Positions 44,670 to 56,466 are shown, numbered from the stretch's first letter. The stretch is DNA of 64,000 nucleotides from Nereocystis luetkeana (GCA_031213475.1 JARUPZ010000002.1:3100001-3164000), one strand, 5' to 3'. Program-made: numbers and translations. Notes: a model not told the origin generated them from the sequence alone.

Positions 44670-45240
44670 AGATGAAAAATATATTGATTTTGCTTCTATC
44701 GAGGCTTCTTTCTCTCCCCCTTCACAGCACGCCTGCCTGTCATACCGAACCTTTTTGACAGTCCTGCCATCCCGCCCAGGAAACAGCCAAGATTTTGTTC
44801 GAGGTAATTTCGTGCCACACCGAACACCCACTCAAAAACTTGAAACTTGACTTCGGTTTTTGAACACAGAATTCGCCCAGTCCCTGGTACCAGCTCACAA
44901 TTCACCACAAGTAGTGCTGACATCCACCACAGCAAGCAGCAGCAGCTCTGAGTATCCTTCCAATCTGCGTTGAAGAAAGCGGGGCTGTCCAGTACCAGTC
45001 GACATTCCGGCAGAGAGGTGCGTGCGACGGCGATGCGTGGCCTTGCTTGTTTTATGGATAAAGATAAAGCAGGACCACAGGGATCCAGATTTCGCCGCCA
45101 GACGGTATATTTCCCACTGCTTTGTGTCTGTACCATGGTATACTATTATTTCTGAATAATACCCACTCCAAGTCAGATACTGATACAGATACGTATTAAT
45201 AGTGGTATCATGCTCCCACAGCAAAAAGCGTCTTCTGTAA
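44670..45240 (-). other. Possible upstream exons, minus strand
   Basis: Two minus frames (44696-45136 and 44895-45254) are open. LEGYSELLLLAVVDVSTTCG after a CAACGCAG acceptor (near 44974) and ARTSLPECRLVLDSPAFF before it are competing readings. No decision possible. Confidence 0.2.
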
Positions 45241-45260
45241 CAGCACTTTATCACGAGTGC

Positions 45261-45265
45261 GGCTG

Positions 45266-45296
<31 letters not shown>

Positions 45297-45297
45297 A
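45261..45297 (+). repeat. (GCT)n microsatellite
   Basis: About 10 units with one interruption. Confidence 0.9.
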
Positions 45298-45724
45298 GTC
45301 TGCAGGTCTACACGCTTGCATGATACGCAAGGAGTGTAGAGTGGCTATATATCAGCATGATGACTGGATCTCGTGTGGCTTGCCATATTTTTAGAGTCAA
45401 ACCTTTTTGCGCTGGTACGTACAAAAACTATTAATACGTCGTACGTACCTGATGTATACCGGTATACCAGGTATTATGCTGGTGCGAGGTACCGGGACTG
45501 TAGATTGGAAAATTGACGATGTCATCAACAAGTAAGTGACGATTTCAGCAATGGCAAGTTCGCGGGGGTGGCGCAGGGGGTCTTACGTACGGCATGGTTG
45601 TGCAACAGGACCCTCACGTCTATTGCAGTAGTATTAATAGTACATGGACACTTTTGGGCGCTCATGCTCGGCCTGTCGTAGACGGTCGATATTTTTATTT
45701 TATTTATTTTTTGCTCATCCCATT

Positions 45725-45890
45725 TATTATCTTCGCACATCTTCTTCTCTCTCTCCTTCCAACTCGTAACTCAGATCCGGGGTCACATAGCAGGCTCTTC
45801 TACACCCTTCCCGCTACGGTACGTGCCTTCATTTTTATCGCGAGAATATTTCAGCCTTTTCTTCCCTCGTCGACTCGCATCGAATTGTGC
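45725..45890 (-). repeat. SINE family S, headless fragment
   Basis: About 95% identical to 42330-42493 (CACATCTTCTTCTCTCTCTC to CATCGAATTGTGCCT); lacks the tRNA head. Confidence 0.8.
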
Positions 45891-47695
45891 CTGAGTTCCC
45901 ATCGTTTTGGTCGCTGTCTCGACAGGGTTCAGGAGTACCGAAACGTCCCGATGGGACTCCCGATGTCCTGGTGTCCCTACGTTCATGTGTGTCCATGTGT
46001 CTGGTGTGTGACGTCTGGTTTGCTGTCGTGGTGCGCTCGTCTACCCACGCGTAGAGTAATAATACCCTGGTACTTCGACTGCACCTGCTGTAGTAGGTTG
46101 TGTTGTGTGCGGGACGGGTCACTTTCCTGAGATGTTTTATCATAACAAAATAACAAAATAACCCCCTTGCATGAGAGAGAGACCCCGAGATATTCATACA
46201 GGGCAGGGTAGAGACCTAATAAGCGACGATAACTTTGGTTTTTCATCAACAGGCACCACCCATGGGTAAGATGTAAAGTCGACCGGTACGAGAAAGAAGA
46301 ACACACCCGAGTAACAACAGGGGGCCATGGAGTAAAAACGGGAGGCCATGGTTAATAAGATGTCGACGGTACGAGTACGAGAAAAAAGAACACACACAAG
46401 CGAGTAAAAACAACAGGAGGAGGAGGAGCACGCAATCAGGCTGCGAAGCGCTGCTGATGGCCCCGAGCGACCTGCTGCGAGGGTGTACGAACGGCGCATG
46501 CAACACACGGCAACTGATTTACAGCAGCCAGTACTGCTGCTTGCTGAATACGTTTACCAAATAGGAAAACAACAAAGCTATTAAAAAATGTGAAAGCGAG
46601 GATTTCGTCGAAACTCATACAACAAACGGTACCAGTATATATTTTGTAGTGTACCGGTACACATGTTTTGATGCATGGACGAACATCCTGTAAAGTATGG
46701 GCTCCCCAGTAACAATAAGGCGGTGATGTGCCAGAGCAACACGACCGCCTTATTGGGGGGAGCCGCCTTATTCATTCCAGGTTATGAGTGCAATTCGGTA
46801 ATCACCCCAAGCGATTTTCACCGCCTTATCGGGATACCGCCTTACTATACCGTTTCATAGGAAGACCCGAAGACCCCCACTGCTGGACAGCAGTACCACG
46901 TTGTGTGTACAACCGGAACGTTCGGAATCTATTTCAATTCACAATCGTGGGATGGTTGCTGTGTGTGGCGTTTTATCGGGTGATTAGAGTTGTCATTTCG
47001 CCGACAACCCGACACGCACATGTTTTTGAAAATTGGAAAGATCCCTTTCGTATCTATTGGAATTGACAGCAACAACTATGCGGGCAGCAGCACTGCTGTC
47101 CGGTACAGCAGTACGAGTATCACATGTTTTATCGTATATCGCATGACGCCTGCTGGGTCGTTTCGATTGCATGAGCCTCATCATGGAACAAACGGTGGGG
47201 ACTGCGGATTGATTCTTTCTTTGCAATTCGTATTTCGGGGCAATGGCACATGCCTTTTTTTTTTCGAGAGAGAGACTACGGCTCGGCCGCCGACGTTCCA
47301 TCGATTTACAAGGTATAGTCAGTACAATCATTTCTCGTTTCATCTTACATACATAACTGATGTAGCATTCAGTTATACCTACAGGCAGATCTACATATGT
47401 GATGCGTGGTTGCGGTACCGCTGTGTACTATGCACATGTCGACGGGTACAAAGAGCGGTTTAAATGTGAGAAACATACATACGAACATATGTACAAGCAT
47501 CGTCATGGATACCTACTGGGATTTTCAATTTTGAAAATATTTAAAATCTTCTTCAGGGTCGTACTCTGTGTCATACCATAACATACCATGCACTGACTGG
47601 TATATTCAGGACACAACACGATCAGTACACCTCTCAAGTCTCTTGGACCCTTGAATCCTGCGGCCAACGTCGATACTACAGTATTAATAGTTGTG
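45891..47695. other. No gene recognised
   Basis: Near 46710-46860 the phrase CCGCCTTAT/ATAAGGCGG occurs four times in both orientations, a small foldback. A near-duplicate GGGGGCCATGGAGTAAAAACGG / GGAGGCCATGGTTAATAAG lies near 46320-46355. Confidence 0.35.
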
Positions 47696-48535
47696 ATGGC
47701 ATTACGTTCCAGTAGCTATAAACAAAGTGGTGCAATACGTACCGGTATGAGAGAACGTGACGTGTTACTAACGGAAACGTCTCCGTAGATTGCATCAGTA
47801 TGAGGAGACAGTCAGATAAGTACAACGAGTAGAACTGCACGTGACGCCCCTTTGGAACATCAGTCCCGTTTTGGGGACAAAGCACTCAAATTTCCAGTAG
47901 TTTGTCCCCAAAACGGGACTGCGGTTCTCAAGGGGTTAATAGTAACGGAAGGGTTCAGTAGATTGTACGTGTATGAAGATACATGGTTCAGGGGACAGTC
48001 TGGCCCTATCATTGAGCTCGCGCCCGGGTTCGTAGCGCGCTTGCCGTAGCCTTTTCTTCCCGTTTTGCGCGTTTATACCGCGCGTAAGGCGTCGAAGCCT
48101 CATTACGAGGTGTGGTGTAGAATTATAGCTTCGTTTAGTTTGTTTCGGATATATAGTCGCACCTTCGACTCCCCTTTTCGATTTCTGGGGTGATGTGGTC
48201 GTCATCCTTGATCGTCGTGTGGTCTGCATCTACGACTATTGAGGGTGGGCTAATGTGATGGTATCACGTTCCAGTGGCTATACAGCGGTGCAATACGTAC
48301 CGGTATGAGAGAAGGTGACGTTTTACTAGTAATATCGGAAACGTCTCCGTAGATTGTATCAGTATGAGGAGACAGTCAGATAAGTACAACGAGTAAAACT
48401 GCACGGGACGTGCTATTAACAGTAACGGAAGGGTTCAGTAGATTGTACGTGTATGAAGATACATGGTTCAAGGGACAGTCTGGTACTTGACTGTCCCCCT
48501 CTGTGGCACTCTGATCTCGCACCCTATCATTGAGC
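47696..48535 (+). repeat. Tandem duplication (~280-bp unit), one copy holding a MITE
   Basis: 47696-48020 and 48259-48535 share CGTTCCAGTAGCTATA, GCAATACGTACCGGTATGAG, AACGTCTCCGTAGATTG, TGAGGAGACAGTCAGATAAG and TAACGGAAGGGTTCAGTAGA. The first contains family A at 47847-47935; the second is empty at the matching point. Confidence 0.9.
47847..47935. mobile_element. MITE family A, copy 10
   Basis: CCCCTTTGGAACATCAGTCC...GGGACTGCGGTTCTCAAGGGG, TTAA at 47936-47939; the left TTAA is lost. Confidence 0.9.
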
Positions 48536-48721
48536 TCCCTTGACATAAGCAACAAGAAGAACTTTACCAGGAAGAAGCGTGTCCTTGCCAGCATCGACAT
48601 CCCTGCGTCCCCCTCTATTAATATAAGGGTCACCTTTACACAGCAGTACTATTAATAGAAACATAAAAGAAACGTAAGTAATCTCGATGAAATATCTCTG
48701 TCTGCACAGTAGTATTATAGT

Positions 48722-49564
48722 AGAGATGGGCACCGAATACTGCTGTGTACGTACCAAAAAAAATGGATAATCACGGTTCATGGAAACCCAGCAGGCGTGC
48801 GTGATTTCGGTTTTTCAAAAACACGAACTGGCAGTTTTAGAGGTCGGGTCAACCGGTCAAACCGGGTAAAAACAGTGTTCACAATCGGAAAACTGGTTGA
48901 TGACGTGTTTTACACCAAAACGTGCCTGCAGCACTGAACTGGACAACGTATTCTTGAACTTTTACCACGTTATACACGGGACAGCATGCACGCGTGTTGA
49001 TTGGTCCAGCATCGATTGTGGCGACCAGGAATGGTACCAGGTATTCACTAGTGTTAGTCTTACATTCATACGGAAAGGTGAACCCAGCATCGATTGTGAT
49101 GGATAATCGATAGTCGACATTGGATCACACTCCTTCACCTCACACCCAGCACTCGCACACGCGGGCCTCCCGCAAGTGCTCCGGGAGCATGGAGTGTACC
49201 AGTCTCTGGCTGCTGTGGTTTCGATGCGGTCTTCCGTCGTGCTTTATTTTATGAAAGACATTTCTTCAGCTGATGGCAGCATCAATACGCGCGGTGGTCC
49301 ATCTCAAAAGGGACGCGTTAAGTCTTCCAAACGGAACCAAACGCGCGCTTGTGAGTACACCACAAGGTGGCACTCATTGAAAAACCAACCTGATCTGCAC
49401 TGTTATGGATGCTTTACCGCTTTATAACCGGTTAAACCGGTTTTCGGTTAACCTGTTGAAACCGGCAGAAAAAACGGCTAAACCGTTTCTTTTTCTTTTT
49501 TTCGGAATGACGTCCCGTATCCGGTTTTCGGTTTTTCGAAAATGCCGCCCGGTGCCCATCTCTC
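48722..49564. mobile_element. hAT-like non-autonomous element
   Basis: Ends AGAGATGGGCACCG (left) and CGGTGCCCATCTCT (right): a 14-bp inverted repeat of the A/G-rich GATGGGCA type common in hAT elements. Subterminal CGGTTTTTC / AACCGGTTTTCGGTT repeats also fit. No transposase frame and no certain 8-bp target duplication. Confidence 0.55.
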
Positions 49565-49710
49565 ACGCAGAATCGTCTCACGGAGAGTTACTGTCGTTCT
49601 ACGTATTGCTATCCTCACTCCTGCGTGAAACGGCATGAGTGAACGAAACACAACACTTTATTCGACTCGGTAAACGGACGAGCGACCAGCGTTACCACCT
49701 ACCGCCTTAA

Positions 49711-49799
49711 CCATTTTAGGACTGCAGTCCCGTTTTGGGGACAAACTGCTCAGAATTCGACGGGTTTGTCCCTTACACCGGACTGCGGTCCTAAATGGG
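49711..49799. mobile_element. MITE family A, copy 11
   Basis: TTAA both sides (49707-49710, 49800-49803). Termini CCATTTTAGG...CCTAAATGGG: the change is compensated in both arms. Confidence 0.95.
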
Positions 49800-49935
49800 T
49801 TAATGCGCGTGGGGGGTGCGATCGTTTTTTTCAGCTCCCAATTTTTCCAGAACAACGGTAAAACGTTGCCAGTGTATACGGAGCCAATTTGTCTTTAGGA
49901 AAGTCTTGGCCGAGAGGCCTTCCGAAAATAATAAT

Positions 49936-50104
49936 CAGGCGGGTCATGACCCGACCAGGAGGTCTGTACAACATCTCGCGGGTCGGGTCGGGTTGGGTCG
50001 GCTCAGGAGGTCTTCGAAACCCCACGCGTCGGGTCGGGTTCGAATTAGGTTGACTCGACCCGACCCGAACCACGAGTTTTGACCCGACCCGTGAACAGTC
50101 CTGG
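49936..50104 (-). mobile_element. hAT-like terminal fragment with GGGTCGGG repeats
   Basis: On the minus strand it begins CAGGACTGTTCACGGGTCGG, the CAGGxxTGTTCA start seen in many hAT elements, then repeats GGGTCGGGT. The other end, near GGGTCATGACCCGACCAGG, is not a clear match. Confidence 0.45.
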
Positions 50105-50193
50105 ACAATACAATATGGTATTGGTCACCCTTACCGTTGTCGAGATAACACGACCGTCCATAAAACGATCGCGCACACCTTTGCGAAGTCAAC

Positions 50194-50311
50194 TATTTCG
50201 GCGGGACATAGTATATAGGACCTACGGTACACACAAAAAAAACTACCAGGTATATATTTCGCTATTGCTACTAACGATATTTGGTCCTATTTACTATGGT
50301 TCCCCGTAATA
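50194..50311. mobile_element. MITE family B, copy 9
   Basis: Carries TACCAGGTA where most copies have TATA (AAACTACCAGGTATATATTT), the same insertion as in copy 11. Confidence 0.9.
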
Positions 50312-50447
50312 CTACTTGTTTACGTACATACCTGGTAGGTATTCGTAACCACCGCGCGGGGGCGATCATAGATTCGAGGGGTGAGCCAATTGTGCGAGCA
50401 TGAGCATGATCATCATGATGATGATCATCATCATCAGTTACAGGGGC

Positions 50448-51025
50448 GTGGGGGGGGGGGGGGGGTGTACTGGATATCGTGCATGGCCGTAGTCGTATGA
50501 CCATTGACCCTCGCATCCCTACAATGCGGGGATTTTCACCGACCAGCCATACACGGTGGGGGGGGGGGCGTATTCGATATCATGCATGACCGCAGTCGTA
50601 CGACCATAAGACCCTCGCATCCCTACAGTGCGGGGATTTTCACCGACCAGCCATACACGGTGGGGGGGGGGGGGCGTATTCGATATCATGCATGACCGCA
50701 GTCGTACGACCATAAGACCCTCGCATCCCTATAATGCCGGGACGGAGCGCGTCGGGTTTTTACTGACCAGGCATACACGGGGGGGGGGGGGGGGGGGGGT
50801 ACTCAATATCATGCATGGCCGTGGTCGCATGACCATAGACCCTCGCATCCCTACAACGCCAGGACGGGTAATGCCCGGTTTTGACCGACCAGGTAGGCAT
50901 TGCTTGCACCAAGCGCGAAGCGCCGTGAAAATGTTCGGCGAGTCGCATGAAGGGTTAGCTGCATCCTTGTAAGAACCGTTTTTTTACGCGGACTTGCATA
51001 TATATGGATGATAGATTCAATGACT
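50448..51025 (-). repeat. Dispersed repeat D, copy 6 (four G-tract ends in series)
   Basis: G-runs at about 50450-50465, 50561-50569, 50662-50672 and 50780-50799 each precede GTACTCAATATCATGCATGG-like sequence. Partial units of ~100-125 bp are stacked in tandem; only the last is followed by the rest of the repeat to CTTGCATATATATGG. Confidence 0.85.
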
Positions 51026-51593
51026 CACGGGCAGGAGGGGCTAAAATTGCACGACACAAAGAAAGGAGGCGGTTTTAGGGGTATGCCTGGTAAACAAGTG
51101 CAGTACTGCTGTAGTAGGGTAGTAGGGGATGGGAGACGGGGGTATATATTGCGACCTCTCGGGCCAGGGCGAGGCAGCGAACGGTGGCAGGTGGTCGTGC
51201 GAGCACAGTAGCTAGCCGTGGTACGTGCAGAGCCCCTGTATTTTCTATTAATAGTAGTATTCTTTGCCGGTACCTGATGTAATAGCAAGAAAAAGGGGTG
51301 ATGCTCGTAGCGCCCCAAGTCTGGATTTTCTCACATGGGAAGAAAAGGCACGCTCTACTCTACGCCAACCTCGTCATCAGGGTTATGTTAGATCCCTGTG
51401 CATGTGTGTGTGTGTGTCTCAGCCTACCCTCTTATTGAACTGTTTTTGATCATAGGTACGGTCAAGTAGGTGGGTGATCCGTTCCCTCCTACCTATCTAC
51501 TATTTGATATCACTATCTCCTGTTGTAGGTGCTGTTTGTGGTAGAGTGTCCTGTACCGTACTTCCGCTCTGGGCAGAAATGTAAAAACATTCC
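51026..51593. other. No gene recognised
   Basis: A (GT)n stretch near 51402-51418 and CTATTAATAG at 51246. Confidence 0.4.
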
Positions 51594-51692
51594 ACCCTTC
51601 TAGGACTGCGGTCTCGTTTGGGGGAACAAACCAGTCAAACTACTCGTAGTTGTCCCCAAAACGGGACTACCAGGTACATAGTAAGTCCTAAA
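51594..51692. mobile_element. MITE family A, copy 12 (with TACCAGGTA insert)
   Basis: The right arm reads ACGGGACTACCAGGTACATA then GTAAGTCCTAAAA; the expected GCGG is replaced by a ~17-bp piece including TACCAGGTA. Confidence 0.8.
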
Positions 51693-52333
51693 ATTTTAAG
51701 ACCTAAACTTCCCTTCCATTAGCGTCAAAATTGTTACACAGCACACAGCACGATAGTTACGACCGACACCAATCCCCCGCCCCCGCCCCCCTCGTGCTAG
51801 TTTGTCAAATTTTATCTCCGTACTCTATCGACCAAGCTATCTCTGATCCGGAGAGGGTTCAAACAAACGCCGAGAGATGCATGATGCATCATCAATCGGT
51901 CGATGGAACAAAAAAAAACTCGTGGGTTTCAACGAGGTCTTCTCGAAGATTTCGGCCAACGAGATCTGCGAGAAGCGAGACCTGCGAGAACTTCTAAAAA
52001 GATTAATCTCTCCAAACGCGATATTTTCGATTCCCTGATTTTCGGCGCGTGTGCCCCCCTTCCATGCTCTCTTGGAAAATGAAAATCGTTGTTTCATGGA
52101 TAATCATCCTCCGGGTGTGTCATACCTGGTACGTGATACCGTCCATGCGTGTTACATTGTTGGTGTTGGTGGTGGTATCCCGGCATCATCTGTCCGGCAG
52201 GCATGCTGGATGGGTTTGGATTGGACCGAAACAGGAGCGAAGCGAAGGAGAAACGAAAAAAAAAAGAAGCGTAGAACACGAAAAGTTTCAAATTGGGGGG
52301 GGGGGGGAGAAGGAAGGCGGAAGGGTTGCTTAA
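51693..52333. other. No gene recognised
   Basis: Runs of GCGAGAxC and TTCTCGAAGATTTCG near 51940-52000 resemble eroded tandem units; a 12-G run near 52296. Confidence 0.35.
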
Positions 52334-52420
52334 CCCTTTTAGAACCGCGGTTCCGTGGTGGGGGCAATCCAGTCAAAATTATAGGTAATTTGTCCCCAAA
52401 ACGGGACTGAGGTTCTATAG
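52334..52420. mobile_element. MITE family A, copy 13
   Basis: TTAA at 52330-52333; left arm CCCTTTTAGAACCGCGGTTC, right end eroded. Confidence 0.85.
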
Positions 52421-52698
52421 GCTCACCTTTGAAAAACCTCGAATTTGTGGGGAGGTACAGACAGGAGTTTGATACTCGTAGTGGCGGTGGACTTCCGAGT
52501 GATATGGAGCAGATACGATTGGTCTGCAACTCGTCGATCGAAAGCTGTGCTACTCGCCGCTACGCAGCGTGAGATATCGAACGAAAATTATCTGATCGAG
52601 TATGATACCACTATGACCCCAAAATGTAGTGTTCTATCGGATCCAGTTGTCCAGTCTTGTTTTACAAAATGTCCTTTTATCTTGGGACGGAGTGGTAC

Positions 52699-53050
52699 GA
52701 GATACCGACGAAAAACAGTTCTTCAATCGATACGGTTTCGACTTTTAGTGCAGGGACAGAGAGGTAGGTACGAGATACCGACGAACATATTTCTTCAGAT
52801 CGATACTTGTATGGTTTCGATTTTCAATACAGCGACAAAGTGGTATTGAGATACCGACGAAAAACAGTTCTTCAATCGATACGGTTTCGATGTTTAGTGC
52901 AGGGACAGAGAGGTAGGTACGAGATACCGACGAACATATTTCTTCAGATCGATACTTGTATGGTTTCGATTTTCAATACAGCGACGAAACTTGGTATTGA
53001 GATACCGACGAAAAACAATTCTTCAATCGATACGGTTTCGATGTTTTTGT
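52699..53050 (+). repeat. ~150-bp higher-order tandem repeat
   Basis: GAGATACCGACGAAAAACAG recurs at about 52699, 52848 and 52999. A half-unit variant (GAGATACCGACGAACATATT) lies between. The underlying ~75-bp unit ends in ATCGATAC...GGTTTCGA. Similar GATACCGAT phrases appear at 63115-63430. Confidence 0.9.
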
Positions 53051-53344
53051 CGAAATTCTGATGCGTCGATACTACAGCAAAACTTTGACTTTCGATGTCA
53101 TACCCAATACCATGTGCCGCCATTATTAATACTCCGAGTAGTTTCGATGCTGCTGCGCGCAGGCAGCATTCATTGTGGGTTCACCTTGCTTACTTGTGTT
53201 TTTGTTCCAATAGTGGAAACATCTGAAGAGGGTCGTGTGTTGTGTGTCCTTTGTTGTTTTTTTGCGCATCGGGGTGATCCATGCATTCATTTACAGCTTA
53301 GTATTGTACCTTGACGTCATCTTCGTTTACCGGTACAATCGCCG

Positions 53345-53675
53345 GCATCCCCGGTGGCTGGGTAGGTGGTCCGCGTTCCTACTAAGATCAATTTCGTGGG
53401 TTCGATTCTCACCGAGTGCACACTCGCGGGGAACTTATTCTTGCATAAGCATTGATTGGCGGAAAGCGCGAGAGCGGGAGTTAGCAACATTCGATGAAAA
53501 ACGCCGATCAGTGGGGACGCTGAATGAACCCTATGCGCGATAAAAATTCAGGCACGTACCGGGAGGGGAAGGGACGACACCTATGACCACGGTTTGTCGA
53601 GAAGATTGCTGAGGGTAAAAGCCTCCTACGAGTTAAGCAGTAAAGTAAAAGGGATGATCAATAAATTAAAAAAAA
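53345..53675 (+). mobile_element. SINE family S, full copy, plus
   Basis: tRNA-like head: GGTGGCTGGGTAGGTGG (box A position) and GTGGGTTCGATTCTCAC (box B with T-stem). Then the family body (AAGCGCGAGAGCGGGAGTTA, GCGCGATAAAAATTCAGGC, GGAAGGGACGACACC) and an A-rich tail near 53665. Confidence 0.7.
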
Positions 53676-53689
53676 AATGTCGTATTGTT

Positions 53690-54008
53690 ATTGCTTTTTT
53701 TAATCATCACTGTTACTTTCCAGCCTAACTCGTAGGAAGTTTTATCCTAAACGATCTCGTGGACAAACCGTGGTCAGAGGTGTCGTCCCTTCCCCCCCCC
53801 CGGTACGTGGCTTTATTTTTTGTGGCGCGTAGGGTTCAGCATTCCCACTGCTCGTCGATTCTCAGCGAATGTAGATAACTCACGCTCTCGCGCTTTCTGC
53901 TAATCATTGTTTTATGCAAGAAAAAGTCCCGACGAGCATGCACTCGGTGAGACTTGAACCCACGAAAATTGATCTTGCTAGGCACGCGGACCACCTACCG
54001 GGGACGCC
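53690..54008 (-). mobile_element. SINE family S, full copy, minus
   Basis: Head at 54008 (GTCCCCGGTAGGTGGTCCGC, GTGGGTTCAAGTCTCAC), tail at 53690. About 80% identical to the plus copy and tail to tail with it, so transcripts could form a 300-bp imperfect hairpin. Confidence 0.7.
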
Positions 54009-54968
54009 GGTAATGTATAATTTAATACCAGTCTATACTGCTGTGTGGTCTATTAATAGGTATCTACCCTTCTTAAGTACGCATGTTTTTCTTCTACTTT
54101 TACATGTAGCAACCTTTCCGATCTCCTTGGTTCGTTTGTATTATTTTTTTAATTCCAAAATGAACTCTTGTTGTATCGTCTTTTTGTTCGTTTTTTTCTG
54201 GACTTCCTTGTGTTCGCATTCTGTTTTTTTTTCGTACCCGGTACGCTGGCATTTCTCATGATTCACCCATTATTAGCATGAATTCGCCAATATTTCTTGT
54301 TTTTGGTATTTCTGTCTCACACGGCAGTCTGTGGCGAAATAATTAATTATCTCCCTAGGATGAGGAATCAGGACGGACACTGGGTGTATGTACTGACGTA
54401 CTGATAAAGCTGGGTAGAAAAGACGCGCACACATGCCCACACGCCCGTCCGTTTTATGATACAATATCATATATTGATATCATATCGTATCATGCGTAGG
54501 GACCTGACGACAAGCACACACACAAGTTTAGCTTGTGGCAATACGTGGGACGACAGCAGTTGCACTCCCATTTTCACCACGATCTGACGTCTCATCAGCG
54601 GAAATCAATCGCGAAGAAAATAGCATGGCGCAGATGGCGTGGAAATCATTTCCATGTTTTCATGTGTTTCGCCACCCACCTGTTGCATGCAGTAGAAGTA
54701 GGCTCCTTGCACCGTTTCGCGAGTACGGCCTATAGATTATATTAATAGCTGGAACACCTTTTGTTTGTGGTTTCTCCATCGAGCCTCGGCGGCGAATGAA
54801 GTGCGTTGTCTCGTATCGTACAAGTACCTGGCAAACGCCACGAGTACGCGTGACAGGTACTTCACCCCCTCCTCTCGTCATCGCGGCCCGCATTATCACA
54901 TAGCACTCAACACACCCCCTGGGACGAACTTCAGACCCGGTTTCCTCCAAAACAACTGGTGGACACGT
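54009..54968. other. No gene recognised
   Basis: T-rich to about 54250, then ATATCATATATTGATATCAT palindromes near 54468. 54895-54960 on the minus strand shares GGGTCTGAAGTTCGTCCCAG with 60826, downstream of a repeat D copy. Confidence 0.4.
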
Positions 54969-54999
<31 letters not shown>

Positions 55000-55096
55000 A
55001 AAATGGTGGTTTTGGAAAGTTTGCTTCGAGAAAAATGGTGGTTTTGGAAAGTTTGCTTCGAGAAAAATGGTGGTTTTGGAAAGTTTGCTTCGAGAA
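54969..55096 (+). repeat. (CAA)n followed by three 32-bp units
   Basis: (CAA)n to 54998, then AAATGGTGGTTTTGGAAAGT plus TTGCTTCGAGAA three times, exact. Confidence 0.95.
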
Positions 55097-55399
55097 GGTT
55101 GGATAGACGCATCGCTCGGCGTATTCAGTACGCCCTCCCCGTTCTCGTGTGTGTTGGCTTATCACCCTAGGGTGATACGGTATTCTGACTTCAGATGAGC
55201 AAAACGGAAGTTTCAACCAATAAATAGCGCCGCGGTAGTTCGTTCCGTGGCATCAAGGACGTTTTCTTCGCGTTTTGACCGCCGGATTCAAGCGCTCGTT
55301 TTTGTTTTTGGTGAGCCCGTCCGTATACGCGTACGTACACTAGTGAGTTGCTCTTAAGCTATTGGACTCCGTCATCCAATGAAGAAAGTCCGCGTCACA

Positions 55400-55932
55400 A
55401 CGCGGTTCTTGGTAAGATGCGGCTCCGCCCTTCATGCGGCTCGCCTCACTGATCAAACCCCGACGTGCTCCGTGCCGGCATTTTAGGGATGCGAGGGTCT
55501 ATGGTCATACGACTACGGCCGTGCATGAGATCGAGTACCCTCCCCCTCCCGTTTGTCTCCTGCATGGCCGCTGTTTGTTTGAAATAAATGATGATATTTA
55601 TTTTATACCATTATCGTCTGCCTGGTCGGTGAACACCCGACGCGCTTCGTCCCGGCATTATAGGGATGCTAGGGTCTATATGGTCATGCGACTACGACCA
55701 TGCATGATATCGAGTAGACCCCCCCCCCCCCCCCCCCCCCCCCTTGTCTTCTGCGTGACCGCTGATTGTTTGAATAATGATAATCTTGTTGACTTTTTTT
55801 AACGCCAATATCGTCTGCCTGGTCGGTGAAAACCCGACGTGCTCCGTCCCGGCATTATAGGGATGCGAGGGTATATGGTCATGCGACTACGACCGTGCAT
55901 GATATCGTCCCCCCCCCCCCCCCCCCCCCCCT
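55400..55932 (+). repeat. Dispersed repeat D, copy 7 (tandem units with C-tracts)
   Basis: Three units, each from TCTGCCTGGTCGGTGAA (or its equivalent) to CATGATATCGAGTA and a C-run (about 55541, 55719-55743, 55909-55931). Units are joined by TTGTCTTCTGCGTGACCGCT-like linkers. A further linker-only unit is at 56125-56200, beyond a family B insertion. Confidence 0.85.
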
Positions 55933-55974
55933 GTCTCCGCCTCAAAAGGGATGCGTGGTCAATGGTCAAATGAC

Positions 55975-56082
55975 TATTACGGGGGGCCATAGTTAACAGG
56001 ACCAAATATTGTTAGTAAAAATGTTAAACATACAGGCCTTTATGTATACCATAGGTCCTGTTAACTATGGTCCCCCGTAATA
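55975..56082. mobile_element. MITE family B, copy 10
   Basis: TATTACGGGGGGCCATAGTT...AACTATGGTCCCCCGTAATA, inserted in the repeat D array. Confidence 0.95.
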
Positions 56083-56213
56083 AGGCAAGCACACAAGTGA
56101 GTACGCCCGCCCGCCCCGCCCCCTCCTTGTCTCCTGCATGGCCGCTGATGATAGGGATGATGACGATCTTGTCCTATTTGTTTCACGATCAATATCGTCA
56201 CATACACCCATTT

Positions 56214-56251
56214 TGATGATGATGATGATGATGATGATGAGGAGGAGGAGG
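56214..56251 (+). repeat. (GAT)n/(GAG)n microsatellite
   Basis: GATGATGATGATGATGATGA then GGAGGAGGAGG. Confidence 0.9.
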
Positions 56252-56318
56252 ATGGCGATGATGGTCTTGCTGTCGCGTTTGTTTTATCACCAATACTTTC
56301 GCGCTCGTGCTACGGCAG

Positions 56319-56394
56319 CAATCATGGATGCAGCCAACGTCAAAACGTTCAAGATGGATGCCAGCGGCGGTGGCTGCAGCGGCATGTTCTGGAG
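56319..56394 (+). CDS. Exon A of a three-exon plus-strand gene
   Basis: Between CTACGGCAG/ and /GTGAGTGTTT it reads IMDAANVKTFKMDASGGGCS then GMFW, ending in two bases (AG) of an Arg codon. The phase fits exon B exactly. The gene's start and 5' exons are upstream of the window's recognisable part or in the repeat-rich DNA before it. Function not recognised. The GMFW/R TKP junction recalls repeated W-R-x-K/S-P modules, but I cannot name the family. Confidence 0.55.
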
Positions 56395-56466
56395 GTGAGT
56401 GTTTCAACACGCTACAGCACTACCATGGTAGTGGTGTACCCATTATAAGTAGTCATCCGGTTTTTA

